Origin: Clostridia bacterium
GTDB taxonomy: Bacteria; Bacillota; Clostridia; TANB77; CAG-465
Direction: 5' to 3'
NCBI GenBank assembly: GCA_028692955.1
Contig: JAQUWH010000001.1
Location: forward strand, 1 to 64,000
DNA: 64,000 bases
A program made the position numbers and the translations under genes. Positions 9,131 to 19,959 of this stretch are shown one piece after another. The notes beneath the pieces are model-generated. The model had not been told where the DNA came from. It ran no database searches and saw only the letters and a program-made list of their open reading frames with translations. Each line of letters starts with the position of its first letter. Within the stretch, counting starts at the first letter, position 1.

Positions 9131-10237
9131 TTAAAAACTAATTAATTTTGTTGGGTCTACTGTTCTGGAATGAATACTAATTTCAAAATGTAAATGAGGT
9201 CCCGTCGACATTCCAGTATTTCCCACATATCCTAAAATATCTCCTTGCTTTATGGAATCATTTAATTTTACTTTTATACTATCCATATGAGCATATTTAA
9301 AGGTAACGCCATTTGTTTCTACTAAAATATTATTACCATAATATTTATCATTGTTTTGTACTTTAATTACTTTACCCTCTGTACTACTTTTGATTTCAAC
9401 ACCTTTTTTGGTAGCAATATCAAGACCTGTATGATAAGATGTGACACCATCAAATATTTGGTCTCTAGCACCATAATTGGATGTTATCGTGCCACTAATT
9501 GGTTTTATCATACTAATATTTTTACTGACAATCTGACCTAAATCGTCTTGCATAATACTGACTGCACTTGCTTCTTCAATAATTTTGGTAATTTCAGCAG
9601 GTTCACCCCCACCTTTTCCATCATATTCTTCATTTTCATGAGCACTGCTTTCATTTTCATTCTCTTTGACATTGGTATTTTTTTCTACCTTCACTGTTGA
9701 AGCATCACTATTCAATATTTTTGAAACAAATTCATTTAATTTAAATGCAAGTACTTTTGGTTTTACACTACTTACATATTTATTACTAATACTATTGGCT
9801 AGATTTGCTGGAATCACATATTTTAGTCCTTTATAGGCAGATTTTGAGATTTCCTCTATTCTATCTAATACATATTCTTTTGAATAATCGTTTTTATACT
9901 CATTGGTAATAATCATAACTGCTTTTTGATTTGCCAATTTATCGCTAAAAAACATTTTACAAATTAAGCATGTGAATATAATAAGTACCGATATAAATAC
10001 CTTTGCTAAAAAAATAGTTTTAAACTTTAATTTAAATTTTTTTTCTTCTTGCTCTTTTTCAGTCGCACTGAAATCATAATTATAACTGCTTAAATGTCCT
10101 TCATTACTATTCATATTATTTTTATTAAAATGCCTTCCTAAATCTATTCCTAATTCTCTATTTATGTCAATACTTTTTGGGTCAATATCCTTTAATACAC
10201 TTTTTCTAAGTCTTCTTGCTGATACTACATTTTCCAT
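9131..10237 (-). CDS. spoIVFA: membrane-anchored M23 (LytM) protein, SpoIVFA-like
   Basis: About 368 residues: a charged cytoplasmic N-terminus, one membrane helix around 80-100 (IFLAKVFISVLIIFTCLI), an acidic low-complexity linker, and a C-terminal LytM domain. Zinc residues are intact (HTGLDIA and HLHFE), so unlike a purely regulatory SpoIVFA it might still be an active endopeptidase. I chose the ATG at 10237 because the upstream ATG overlaps the GGGAGG ribosome site. It lies directly before the M50 protease gene. In Bacillus SpoIVFA is the scaffold that holds SpoIVFB inactive; the same job here is inference. Confidence 0.7.
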   Translation of the reverse strand: MENVVSARRLRKSVLKDIDPKSIDINRELGIDLGRHFNKNNMNSNEGHLSSYNYDFSATEKEQEEKKFKLKFKTIFLAKVFISVLIIFTCLICKMFFSDKLANQKAVMIITNEYKNDYSKEYVLDRIEEISKSAYKGLKYVIPANLANSISNKYVSSVKPKVLAFKLNEFVSKILNSDASTVKVEKNTNVKENENESSAHENEEYDGKGGGEPAEITKIIEEASAVSIMQDDLGQIVSKNISMIKPISGTITSNYGARDQIFDGVTSYHTGLDIATKKGVEIKSSTEGKVIKVQNNDKYYGNNILVETNGVTFKYAHMDSIKVKLNDSIKQGDILGYVGNTGMSTGPHLHFEISIHSRTVDPTKLISF

Positions 10238-10295
10238 AAAAAAACCTCCCATCTTGGTACAAGTCTTATTTCATTATATTGGGGATTTATTTTTT

Positions 10296-10346
10296 TATGA
10301 AAAAAACAAATAAAATAATTGATTTAATTACTTTATTTGTTTTTCT
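10296..10346 (-). terminator. terminator after miaB
   Basis: A 13-base-pair stem (10302-10314 and 10332-10344) with a T-rich tail on the minus strand, right after the miaB stop. Confidence 0.75.
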
Positions 10347-10347
10347 A

Positions 10348-11721
10348 TTATTCTATTTTACCTTTTAAATACCAAAGATGGTCACTTTCTATTTTAATAT
10401 TTTTTATTTTTCCTATCTCTTTATCTGACGCTTCAAAAATCACAATTTTATTTTGACTTGTTCTTCCTGTATATAAAGTTTCATTTGTTTTACTCTTCCC
10501 TTCCACTAAAACTTGATATACTTGTCCTATCATTTTCCTATTATTATTTGATATTTGTTCTTCATGGAATTTTTTTAATCTTTGTAATCTTTTCACTTTT
10601 TCTTGTGGTAAAGTATCGTCTTGCATACTCGCCGCTTTCGTACCGTTTCTCTTTGAATAAATAAACATATAAATTTGATTAAACTGTACTTTTTTGACAA
10701 CATCTAATGTTTCCATGAAATCTTCTTCAGTCTCCCCAGGAAAACCAACAATGATATCGGTAGAAATAGAGATACTTTCATCTGCTTCTTTCAATTTTTT
10801 AACAATTTCTAGAAATTCATCTTTAGTATACTTTCTATTCATTTCTTTTAATATTTTAGTACTTCCAGATTGAAGCGGTAAATGAATTTGTCTTGCAATC
10901 TTTTTTGAAGATTTAATTACCTCAATTAAATCTTCTTTAAAATCTTTTGGATGAGGAGATATAAATTTAATAATCTCTATTCCATCTATGGCTTCTATAT
11001 CTTTTAGTAACATAGGAAAAGTATACTTTTCTTTCAAATCATTTCCATAAGAGTTAACATTTTGTCCAAGTAATGTTATTTCTTTATATCCTGCCTTTGC
11101 TAGTTTTTTGATGTCAGCAAGAATTGCCTCTTTTTCTCTACTTCTTTCTCTTCCTCTTACATAGGGAACAATACAATAAGAACAAAAATTATTACATCCA
11201 TATATGATACTAACGCTTGCTCTATATTGATCCTCATACTTGATGGGTACTTCTTCTTCTAGGTTGTTACTAACATCTATATATTCTATTTTTGAATTAT
11301 TTTGTATAATGGACTCATATACTTTTTCTGGGAATAATGACATACAACTTGTTCCTAAAACAATATCTACAAATCGGTAAGATTCTTTTATTTTCTCTAT
11401 GATATGTTTTTGTTGCGTCATACATCCTACTACTGCTATATATACGTCTTTATTTTTTAGTTTTTGTCTTTTTAAAGCTCCTATTCTACCAAATAAAGTT
11501 TTTTCAGCATTTTCTCTAATACAACAAGTATTAAATAAAATCAGATTTGCTTTTTTTTCATCATCTTCTCTTTCAAATCCCATGCTTTCTAATATTCCTG
11601 CATATTTATTGGAATCATTTTCATTCATAGAACAACCCATCGTATCAATGTGATAGGTTAAGTGATGTTTTTCGTTATATTTTTTAATTTTTTCTTTATA
11701 GCTATTTACAAATTTCATCAT
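10348..11721 (-). CDS. miaB: tRNA-2-methylthio-N6-dimethylallyladenosine synthase MiaB
   Basis: 457 residues. This radical-SAM enzyme adds a methylthio group to i6A37 of tRNAs reading U-starting codons. The N-terminal UPF0004 domain has the three auxiliary cluster cysteines (DTMGCSMN, FNTCCIREN, VVGCMTQ), the radical SAM motif CNNFCSYCIVP follows, and a C-terminal TRAM domain closes the protein. RGRERSR after the SAM motif favours MiaB over MtaB. Two consecutive ATGs are possible starts behind GGGGAG; I kept the first. It is a single-gene unit closed by a terminator. Confidence 0.93.
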   Translation of the reverse strand: MMKFVNSYKEKIKKYNEKHHLTYHIDTMGCSMNENDSNKYAGILESMGFEREDDEKKANLILFNTCCIRENAEKTLFGRIGALKRQKLKNKDVYIAVVGCMTQQKHIIEKIKESYRFVDIVLGTSCMSLFPEKVYESIIQNNSKIEYIDVSNNLEEEVPIKYEDQYRASVSIIYGCNNFCSYCIVPYVRGRERSREKEAILADIKKLAKAGYKEITLLGQNVNSYGNDLKEKYTFPMLLKDIEAIDGIEIIKFISPHPKDFKEDLIEVIKSSKKIARQIHLPLQSGSTKILKEMNRKYTKDEFLEIVKKLKEADESISISTDIIVGFPGETEEDFMETLDVVKKVQFNQIYMFIYSKRNGTKAASMQDDTLPQEKVKRLQRLKKFHEEQISNNNRKMIGQVYQVLVEGKSKTNETLYTGRTSQNKIVIFEASDKEIGKIKNIKIESDHLWYLKGKIE

Positions 11722-11802
11722 TTTTCTCCCCTTGACATAGCTATTATACCTTATTTTAGTTATAAATTCAATACTGATAATTTAATATATTACATAAATG
11801 TA

Positions 11803-11831
11803 TTTTCAATAAAGATAACATGTGATATAAT
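11803..11831 (+). promoter_or_regulatory. candidate promoter for the gene at 11848
   Basis: TTTTCA (11803-11808) and TATAAT (11826-11831) with 17 bases between them, close to the ribosome site of the next gene. Confidence 0.45.
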
Positions 11832-11847
11832 AATCATTGGTGAAATT

Positions 11848-12603
11848 ATGAAAAATAAAATTTTATTAATAATAACTATTCTGTTTATGATAACTGCTAT
11901 TTTATCTGGTGTTTTATATTTTATTGATCATAATAAAATGAAAAATAATCAACCTGTTATATTCAGTACGTGGGGAAAAAAATATGAACCATCTATCAAA
12001 GAAGATATACCGGAAATTTCAAATATCGATATACCAAAAGAACCAGAATATATTGATGAAAATCCCGTTAAAATTGGAATCTATGTGGAAAAAGGAAATC
12101 AAAAACAAAAAATAACAGATTATACTTGTGCTTGGTATCCTGAAACTGTTATGGGACTATTTTACGTGATTCCTACTGAAGATGACTTTGTTTCTAATTA
12201 TAATTTTGATACTTTATGGAAACATTATATTAGCCAATATACAAATCCAGAAAAATATAGAATTGGCTATACAATCAATTTTACTTTAAATAATGGCGAA
12301 GAATTTAATAAGACAATATTAAATCCTGATGATGCTTTTTATATGTTTCCAAAAGTAATGTGTTTTTTATATGATGATGTTAATCTTGTTCCTGGAAAAA
12401 GATATTATCATATTACATCCGATGTTATGTACGACTATACACTATGTTCTTCTATTAAATTAGTAGGAGATGTTGAAACAAAAAATATCATATCTGATAT
12501 AACACTTACTGCTTTTTGTTTTGATACAGACGATGATTTTGATACAAAAACTGGTAATTACAGAGGAAATAGCTCTTATACCATTACAATTAAAAAAAAA
12601 TAA
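11848..12603 (+). CDS. membrane-anchored protein of unknown function
   Basis: 251 residues. One N-terminal helix (about 4-27, IL- and T-rich) follows MKNK, with no lipobox, so this is probably a single-pass protein with a large extracellular part. The remainder is rich in Tyr, Asp and Thr and looks like a beta-rich folded domain; Cys occurs at a few positions. I do not recognise the family. GGTGA lies five bases before the ATG. It is an isolated plus-strand gene between miaB and efp and shares a terminator with efp. Confidence 0.6.
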   Translation: MKNKILLIITILFMITAILSGVLYFIDHNKMKNNQPVIFSTWGKKYEPSIKEDIPEISNIDIPKEPEYIDENPVKIGIYVEKGNQKQKITDYTCAWYPETVMGLFYVIPTEDDFVSNYNFDTLWKHYISQYTNPEKYRIGYTINFTLNNGEEFNKTILNPDDAFYMFPKVMCFLYDDVNLVPGKRYYHITSDVMYDYTLCSSIKLVGDVETKNIISDITLTAFCFDTDDDFDTKTGNYRGNSSYTITIKKK

Positions 12604-12653
12604 AAAATGAACTTTAAAGAATAGATAATATGCTACTCTTTAAAGTTCATTTT
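12604..12653. terminator. bidirectional terminator between the 11848 gene and efp
   Basis: A perfect 17-base inverted repeat (12604-12620 and 12637-12653) with A and T runs on the two sides, between convergent genes. Confidence 0.85.
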
Positions 12654-12670
12654 ATTGTTATACTTATATC

Positions 12671-13228
12671 TTATACTCTTTCCATATATGATGCTGTTCT
12701 AGTGTCAATTCTTATTTTGTCACCAATTTCAACAAATATTGGAACGTTAAATGTTGCTCCTGTTTCTACAGTACAAGGTTTTGTTTGACCAGTTGCTGTA
12801 GCACCCTTTACACCTGGTTCTGTATAAGTTACTTCTAACTCTACAAATATAGGTGGCTCAACACCGAAAACATTTCCTTTATATGATAACACTTTTACAT
12901 TCATATTATCAATTAAATATGGTAATGTATCTTCTATTTTTGATTTATCTAATTCTACTTGTTCATAGGTTGTAGTGTCCATAAATGTATAATTTGTACC
13001 ATCATTGTATAAATATTGCATTTCTTGAACAGTTATTTGCGCTTCTTCAAACTTTTCAGTTGGATTAAAAGTCTTTTCTATATTTTGACCAGTAATCACA
13101 TTTTTAATTTTTGTTCTTACAAAAGCTGCACCTTTACCTGGTTTAACATGTTGAAATTCAACTATTTTATAAACATTTCCATCCATTTCAAATGTTACAC
13201 CATTTCTAAAATCTCCTGCTAGTACCAT
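12671..13228 (-). CDS. efp: elongation factor P
   Basis: 185 residues, standard length, three OB-like domains. EF-P enters the ribosomal E site and relieves stalling at polyproline stretches. The modifiable loop reads [12 protein letters not shown], with Lys at the position that Bacillus modifies with 5-aminopentanol. The C-terminus [18 protein letters not shown] is classic. GGAGG lies before the ATG. It follows rplT by 27 bases on the same strand. The yfmF/yfmH pair, whose families are linked to EF-P modification, lies at 39110-41657. Confidence 0.97.
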   Translation of the reverse strand: MVLAGDFRNGVTFEMDGNVYKIVEFQHVKPGKGAAFVRTKIKNVITGQNIEKTFNPTEKFEEAQITVQEMQYLYNDGTNYTFMDTTTYEQVELDKSKIEDTLPYLIDNMNVKVLSYKGNVFGVEPPIFVELEVTYTEPGVKGATATGQTKPCTVETGATFNVPIFVEIGDKIRIDTRTASYMERV

Positions 13229-13255
13229 AAGCTCCTCCTAATACATTAATTTAAT

Positions 13256-13600
13256 TTATTTTATTTTTTTTACTAATGCTTCGAATGCAGGCATATCATT
13301 TACTGCCATTTCTGCAAGCATTTTTCTATTAATATTAATGTTAGCTTTCTTTAAGTTATTCATAAATTTGCTATAAGTTGTACCACACATTCTTGTTGCA
13401 GCATTAATTCTAGCAATCCATAGTTTTCTAAAGTTTCTTTTATTTTGTTTTCTACCAACATATGCATATTTTAAAGATTTCATAACAGCTTGATTAGCCA
13501 TTCTAAATCTTATTGATTTTGCACCAAAATATCCTTTTGCTCTTTTAAGCACTTTTTTATGTCTAGCTCTTGTAGTCACTGCTCCTTTTACTCTTGCCAT
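13256..13600 (-). CDS. rplT: 50S ribosomal protein L20
   Basis: 114 residues, standard. The N-terminus [20 protein letters not shown] and the [11 protein letters not shown] segment are characteristic. L20 binds 23S rRNA early in assembly and in Firmicutes represses its own operon by binding the infC leader; a matching leader lies at 14386-14530. It is the third gene of infC-rpmI-rplT. Confidence 0.97.
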   Translation of the reverse strand: MARVKGAVTTRARHKKVLKRAKGYFGAKSIRFRMANQAVMKSLKYAYVGRKQNKRNFRKLWIARINAATRMCGTTYSKFMNNLKKANININRKMLAEMAVNDMPAFEALVKKIK

Positions 13601-13631
13601 TGATAATCTCTCCCTTCGTTATTTCTTTTAA

Positions 13632-13829
13632 TTATTGATATGGTAATAATTTTTTAACTGCTTTTGCATTAGCACTATCTACATAAGATGATTGTTTTAA
13701 CGCCATCTTTCTTTTCGCCGTTTTTCCAGTCAATTTATGTGCACGATTTGCAACATTTTTCTTAAATTTTCCTGTACCTGTTACAGATACTCTTTTTTTA
13801 GTTGAACTATGTGTTTTCATTTTTGGCAT
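13632..13829 (-). CDS. rpmI: 50S ribosomal protein L35
   Basis: 65 residues, standard. The basic sequence MPKMKTHSSTKKRVSVTGTG is typical of L35, a small 50S protein. It lies between infC and rplT, with GGGAGG upstream. Confidence 0.97.
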   Translation of the reverse strand: MPKMKTHSSTKKRVSVTGTGKFKKNVANRAHKLTGKTAKRKMALKQSSYVDSANAKAVKKLLPYQ

Positions 13830-13855
13830 AAAAATCTCTCCTCCCTATTAAACAC

Positions 13856-14365
13856 TTATTTTTGTTTTGGTGATAAAAACATTGTTAAATTTTTACCTTC
13901 TATTTTAGCTTCTTTTTCAATTTGAGAATTTTCAATCATTTCTTGAAAATTATTCATAATTATTTTTCCTTGATTCATAAAATTAAGCTCTCTACCCCTA
14001 AATCTCATGCTTATCTTAACTTTATCGCCAGATTCTAAAAATTTAGATGCATTTTTTGCTTTAACTTCAAGATCATGTTTATCAATGTTTGGCGATATTC
14101 TTATTTCTTTAAGTTCTACCACCTTTTGTTTCTTTTTAGCTTCTTTTGCCTTTTTTGTCATTTCAAACTTGTATTTACTATAATCTATCATTTTACATAC
14201 AGGATTGTCTTGACTTGGTGAGACTAGAACTAAATCTAAACCTTTATCTGCAGCCATTTCAATTGCCTCAGTAGTATTAAGTTTTCCTAATTTTTCACCA
14301 TTATCATCGATAACTTGAACTTGAGAAAATTTTATTTGCTCATTTACTAAAAAATCTAATTTAAT
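13856..14365 (-). CDS. infC: translation initiation factor IF-3, probable ATT start
   Basis: About 169 residues from the ATT at 14365, the usual IF-3 length. IF-3 binds 30S subunits and proofreads start-codon choice. Both domains are visible: VNEQIKFSQVQVIDDNGEKLG at the N-terminus and EIRISPNIDKHDLEVKAKNA in the C-terminal half. No ATG, GTG or TTG lies at a proper distance from the strong GGAGGTG, while ATT lies six bases behind it; IF-3 genes of other bacteria use ATT so that IF-3 represses its own synthesis. An upstream in-frame ATG at 14422 would put an attenuator stem inside the protein. First gene of infC-rpmI-rplT. Confidence 0.92.
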   Translation of the reverse strand: MKLDFLVNEQIKFSQVQVIDDNGEKLGKLNTTEAIEMAADKGLDLVLVSPSQDNPVCKMIDYSKYKFEMTKKAKEAKKKQKVVELKEIRISPNIDKHDLEVKAKNASKFLESGDKVKISMRFRGRELNFMNQGKIIMNNFQEMIENSQIEKEAKIEGKNLTMFLSPKQK

Positions 14366-14385
14366 ATTAAACACCTCCACAAATA

Positions 14386-14417
14386 TATAAAAAAGATTGC
14401 TCGTAATGGGCAATCTT
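14386..14417 (-). terminator. leader attenuator (terminator) of infC-rpmI-rplT
   Basis: Stem arms 14410-14417 and 14393-14400 followed by a T run on the minus strand, 20 bases before the infC ribosome site. Its upstream half (14412-14421) can instead pair over ten bases with 14504-14513, forming an antiterminator. This is the behaviour expected of an L20-type leader. Confidence 0.75.
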
Positions 14418-14527
14418 CTCAAAACTCAAATATATAATTGCAAATATATATGCAATATTATTATATTATTTTGTTCAACCTTATTAAGACATTACTTATA
14501 AGGTGAGAAGATTTCCTCTGCTTACGA
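14418..14527 (-). ncRNA. L20-type leader of infC operon (5' UTR)
   Basis: The leader runs from the promoter near 14526 to the attenuator. It holds the antiterminator arm (14504-14513) and an internal hairpin with ACCTTAT/ATAAGGT arms. In Firmicutes L20 binding to such a leader favours termination. The sequence match to the family was judged from structure and position only. Confidence 0.55.
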
Positions 14528-14532
14528 ATAAT

Positions 14533-14561
14533 ATTATACATAATAATAATCCATTTGTCAA
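14533..14561 (-). promoter_or_regulatory. consensus promoter of infC-rpmI-rplT
   Basis: TTGACA (14556-14561) and TATAAT (14533-14538) with 17 bases between them on the minus strand. Confidence 0.8.
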
Positions 14562-14687
14562 TAACTTATTCTTTTTTTTTGTATAAATAAGTTATTTTTT
14601 CATTAAGCATACATATTAACAACAATTTTTTGTATTATTTGTTGATCTTTTTCTACTTTATATGAATTGGTATTACTTCCTTCTTCT

Positions 14688-14861
14688 CTACTTAAATAAC
14701 AATAATTTTAAAGCATCTTCATTAAAATTATCGATTAGATTAATATTTGGATGCAATTTATCAGCAACAAATAAATATTCTCTTCCATCATTTGTACTTT
14801 TGTTGATAACAATATATTCGTTTGATTGTATTTCAACTTCATCATTTTTATTAAAATCCAT
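14688..14861 (-). CDS. small protein of unknown function, 57 residues
   Basis: Begins MDFNKNDEVEIQSNEYIVIN and ends ALKLLLFK. It is acidic and Asn-rich, with an alternating pattern (EYIVINKSTNDGREYLFVAD) suggesting a small beta-sheet domain. AGAGAGG lies before the ATG. It lies 19 bases downstream of another tiny gene on the same strand, after gyrB. I do not recognise a family; small DUF1292-like proteins have a similar look but the match is not convincing. Confidence 0.5.
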   Translation of the reverse strand: MDFNKNDEVEIQSNEYIVINKSTNDGREYLFVADKLHPNINLIDNFNEDALKLLLFK

Positions 14862-14880
14862 TTTTCTACCTCTCTTAAAT

Positions 14881-15006
14881 TTACATTTCTATTTCAGGTA
14901 AATCTATATTTCTATCTTTTGCTACTACTTCTACTTCATTTTCAGCTATTGCCTTTCCACATTCTGTTGTTTTTAATATCATTTTTTCGATTTGATCTAT
15001 TCTCAT
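14881..15006 (-). CDS. small protein of unknown function, 41 residues
   Basis: Begins MRIDQIEKMILKTTECGK and ends DLPEIEM; mostly helical and acidic, with one Cys. I chose the ATG at 15006, preceded by AAAGGA at a good distance, over an upstream ATG with no site. It lies after the gyrB terminator and just before the 57-residue gene, so the two may be a separate two-gene unit. Function unknown. Confidence 0.45.
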   Translation of the reverse strand: MRIDQIEKMILKTTECGKAIAENEVEVVAKDRNIDLPEIEM

Positions 15007-15073
15007 ATCTATCAATCCTTTCAAATTAGACTTCATTATATACAATATTTCATAAGAAGTCAATGTAAAATTA

Positions 15074-15110
15074 AAAAATACATATTAGATTAATTCCAAT
15101 ATGTATTTTT
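15074..15110 (-). terminator. terminator after gyrB
   Basis: A perfect 13-base inverted repeat (15074-15086 and 15098-15110) with a T-rich tail on the minus strand, 13 bases after the gyrB stop. Confidence 0.8.
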
Positions 15111-15122
15111 ATATTTATTATT

Positions 15123-17109
<1,987 letters not shown>

Positions 17110-17172
17110 GTATAAATTTATTTTTTTATGAAATTAAATTTCATTTATATTTCAAAAATTAGCAAAATAGTG

Positions 17173-18249
17173 CTATTTTAATGATATTTCACCATTTTTC
17201 ACTTGATAAATAATTATATTTTCTGCATGGTTTGCAAAAGAATCATCTGTTGTCGTGATAATACTTTGATATTTTTTTATATAATTAAGTAAAAATCTTA
17301 TTCTATTAGAATCAAGTTCCGACATAATATCATCTAGTAATAAAATAGGTTCATCATTATTCTCTTCTTTTAATAATTCAAAGTTAGCTAGTTTTAAAGT
17401 AAGTAAAGCTGTCCTATTTTGTCCTTGGGAACCAAACTTTGCAACATCCATCTCATTTATATATATTTCTATATCATCTCTTTGAATTCCTTTTAATGAC
17501 ATTTTTCTCATCATTTCTATTTCTAAATATTGATCTAATATTTTTTTTATTTCATTTTTTTCTAAATTGATAAAATCAGAAATATAAATCAAATTTATTG
17601 TTTCTAAATTATTTGTTAATTCATTTTGTATTACTTTTGCTTTTTCTAATAATTTACTTACAATCTTTTTTCTAAAATTTACTATATTAAAAATATATTC
17701 ACTCATTTTTTCATGTAATACAGTTATATATTCTCTATCAATATTACCATTTTTAAACATTGAATTTTTTAGTTTTAAACATTTCATATACTCTTGTAAA
17801 TTAATATAATATGATTTTGAAATTTGAGAACAAATCATATCAATAAAATTTCTTCTTTTTGCCGGAGAACCTTTTACAATATCCAAACTATCTGGAGAAA
17901 AAATAACAATTAGCATCTCTCCTACATGTTCTGATATTTTATTTATTTTAACTTCGTCTTGTTTAATTATTTTCTTATTAAAGTTATCAATAAAAACTTC
18001 AATTTTTTTATTGATATCAAGTTTATTATAATTTAAAGTTATTCTACAATATTCTTTTTCAAAATTAATAACCTCAATATCTTTTATTGCTCTATATGAT
18101 TTTCCAAAAGCTGATAAATAAACTGATTCAATAATATTCGTTTTCCCTTGTGCATTATCTCCCACAAATAAATTAATACCATTGATTAATTCTATATTTT
18201 GATCATCATAATTTCTAAAATTTTCTAACATTATGTTTTTTATATACAT
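17173..18249 (-). CDS. recF: DNA replication and repair protein RecF
   Basis: 358 residues. SMC-like ATPase that loads RecA at single-strand gaps. Walker A GDNAQGKTNIIESVY is near residue 31, with NFRNYDD before it, the MICSQISKSYY helix, and a C-terminal signature and Walker B (AKFGSQGQNRTALLTLKLA, ILLLDDIMSELD). ATGAGG precedes the ATG. The small S4-domain gene yaaA, often placed between dnaN and recF, is missing; the 140-base spacer holds a terminator instead. Confidence 0.95.
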   Translation of the reverse strand: MYIKNIMLENFRNYDDQNIELINGINLFVGDNAQGKTNIIESVYLSAFGKSYRAIKDIEVINFEKEYCRITLNYNKLDINKKIEVFIDNFNKKIIKQDEVKINKISEHVGEMLIVIFSPDSLDIVKGSPAKRRNFIDMICSQISKSYYINLQEYMKCLKLKNSMFKNGNIDREYITVLHEKMSEYIFNIVNFRKKIVSKLLEKAKVIQNELTNNLETINLIYISDFINLEKNEIKKILDQYLEIEMMRKMSLKGIQRDDIEIYINEMDVAKFGSQGQNRTALLTLKLANFELLKEENNDEPILLLDDIMSELDSNRIRFLLNYIKKYQSIITTTDDSFANHAENIIIYQVKNGEISLK

Positions 18250-18320
18250 TTTAGTACCTCATTTATATAAACGTAATTATATCAAATACCATTTTTAAAA
18301 TCAATTGAACAAGAAAAACT

Positions 18321-18367
18321 AAAGATACTTATCACTAAATACACTATCTAGTATTAAAAGTATCTTT
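18321..18367 (-). terminator. terminator between dnaN and recF
   Basis: Ten-base arms 18321-18330 and 18358-18367 with a 27-base loop, between dnaN and recF. The loop is long and the tail moderate, so it may be partial. Confidence 0.5.
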
Positions 18368-18389
18368 TATTATCTTATTTATTGTATTG

Positions 18390-19502
18390 TTATTGTTTTA
18401 ATTTAATTGGTAAAACAACATAGATAAATTCATTACTTGCAATTGGTTTTATTAAAACTGGTGATATACTAGAAGTAAATTCAACATAAATTTCTTGATC
18501 GTCAATTGATTTTAATGCTTCAATAACATATCTAGGATTAAATCCAATTTCAATATCTTTTCCTTCTACTACTGCAGTTATCATTTCTTTTGCATCACCG
18601 TTTTCACTAACACAACTTAAGATAACTCCATCTATTTCTATATTCATTTTAACAGGTGATTTTTTATCTTTTTCTTTATTTTCTTTTGCAAATAGTGCAA
18701 CTCTTTCAAAAGAATCCAAAAGACTTTTTGTTTTAATCTTTATTTTAGTTTCACATGATTCAGGGATAATATTATTATAATTTAAAAATTCTCCTTCAAT
18801 AATTCTACTAACAATGATACTTTGTCCTATTTCAAATAATGCTTGATTTTTATTAACACCAATTTTAATCATTTGATTTTCTTCTTCACTTAATATTTTA
18901 AATAATTCCGCAAGTACTTTTCCTGGAATAATTGCTTTAAAATTATTAATTGATTTTTCACTTAAATATTTTCTAAGTGATAATCTGAAACCATCAATTG
19001 CTACAATAGTTAATATATTATCTTCTACTTTTAATAAAGCTCCATTATAGATTGGTCTATTTTCATCATTACTAACTGAAAATAATGTTCTTTTAATCAT
19101 GTCTTTTAATATTTTTTGTTCTAACATAACAGAAGAATCAACATTAAATATTGGTAATTTAGGATATTCATCTGGATTCATGACTGTTAATTTAAAAATA
19201 CCATTAATAGATTTTAATATAAATACGTTATCTTGTACTTCTATTTCTATTGTTTCATCTTCTATCTTTCTTATAATTTCATTTAACATTCTAATATCAA
19301 CTACTGTACTACCTTCAGATATGATATCACAATTAAAAGTATGCTCAGAACCTATATCTAAATCATAAGTAGTTAATTTAATAGTTCCTTTAAACGCTTC
19401 TATTAATACTCCATCTAATATTGGCATTGTTGTTTTATTAACAGATTTTGTTACGATATTTAATCCGTTTATTAAATCTTTTAAGTTACATTTTATATTC
19501 AT
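18390..19502 (-). CDS. dnaN: DNA polymerase III beta clamp
   Basis: About 370 residues, standard. The sliding clamp. Three repeated clamp domains fill the protein; KTTMPILDGVLIEA in domain 1, DENRPIYNGALLKV in domain 2 and the C-terminal PVLIKPIASNEFIYVVLPIKL are typical. I chose the ATG at 19502 with GGAGG seven bases upstream rather than the in-frame ATG at 19544. It lies downstream of dnaA across the origin spacer. Confidence 0.96.
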   Translation of the reverse strand: MNIKCNLKDLINGLNIVTKSVNKTTMPILDGVLIEAFKGTIKLTTYDLDIGSEHTFNCDIISEGSTVVDIRMLNEIIRKIEDETIEIEVQDNVFILKSINGIFKLTVMNPDEYPKLPIFNVDSSVMLEQKILKDMIKRTLFSVSNDENRPIYNGALLKVEDNILTIVAIDGFRLSLRKYLSEKSINNFKAIIPGKVLAELFKILSEEENQMIKIGVNKNQALFEIGQSIIVSRIIEGEFLNYNNIIPESCETKIKIKTKSLLDSFERVALFAKENKEKDKKSPVKMNIEIDGVILSCVSENGDAKEMITAVVEGKDIEIGFNPRYVIEALKSIDDQEIYVEFTSSISPVLIKPIASNEFIYVVLPIKLKQ

Positions 19503-19618
19503 TCTATTTCCTCCATTTATATTTTTTATCAACATTATTAACATTCATTGTTTTATTATTGTCAATTTATTCTTATATTTGTTTAATGTATATTACAATT
19601 TATTAAATATATATATTT

Positions 19619-19903
19619 ATTCTCCACATTTTCCACAGAAAATATGTTCATAATAATAAAAAATTGCTTATATAAATACTATTATTATATTATATATTAA
19701 TTTAGTAGTAGTAGTAGTAGGTGTTGTGGAAAATGTGGAAAACATATTCAAAGTATTAATATAAATTAATTTGGCGCTGTTGATAAACTTGTGAATAACT
19801 TGTATTATTTTTCCACAGAAAATATGTTCTGTGTGGATAATTTTTATCTTTTTAAGTTATACACAAGTTATTAACATAGTTTTCCACTATTTGCTGTGGA
19901 TAA
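19619..19903. other. oriC: oriC core in the dnaA-dnaN spacer (DnaA boxes)
   Basis: The spacer holds perfect DnaA boxes (TGTGGATAA) at 19832-19840 and 19895-19903, one-mismatch boxes at 19629-19637, 19809-19817 and 19857-19865, a two-mismatch box at 19619-19627, and two abutting TGTGGAAAA boxes at 19725-19733 and 19734-19742. The stretch at about 19655-19702 is almost pure A/T and would be the unwinding element, next to a TAG repeat. Genes run away on both sides of the dnaA region. This is the Firmicutes origin plan; the site of unwinding is inferred. Confidence 0.85.
19703..19720 (+). repeat. DnaA-trio element, six TAG repeats
   Basis: Six uninterrupted TAG trinucleotides, four bases away from the tandem boxes at 19725-19742 and directly beside the A/T stretch. 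Order (A/T region, trios, short gap, DnaA box) and strand match the DnaA-trio element described in Bacillus, where each trio binds one DnaA on single-stranded DNA. Confidence 0.75.
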
Positions 19904-19959
19904 GTTTTTGTATGTAATATTAGTAACATGTATTTGTAACATAATTGTAATAGTGTCTT

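Noticed and set aside
17128-17144. recF terminator
   Set aside because: The inverted repeat is followed by As, not Ts, on the minus strand.
19703-19720. Simple TAG microsatellite
   Set aside because: Considered as a random repeat, but the place beside DnaA boxes and an A/T stretch makes it a DnaA-trio element.
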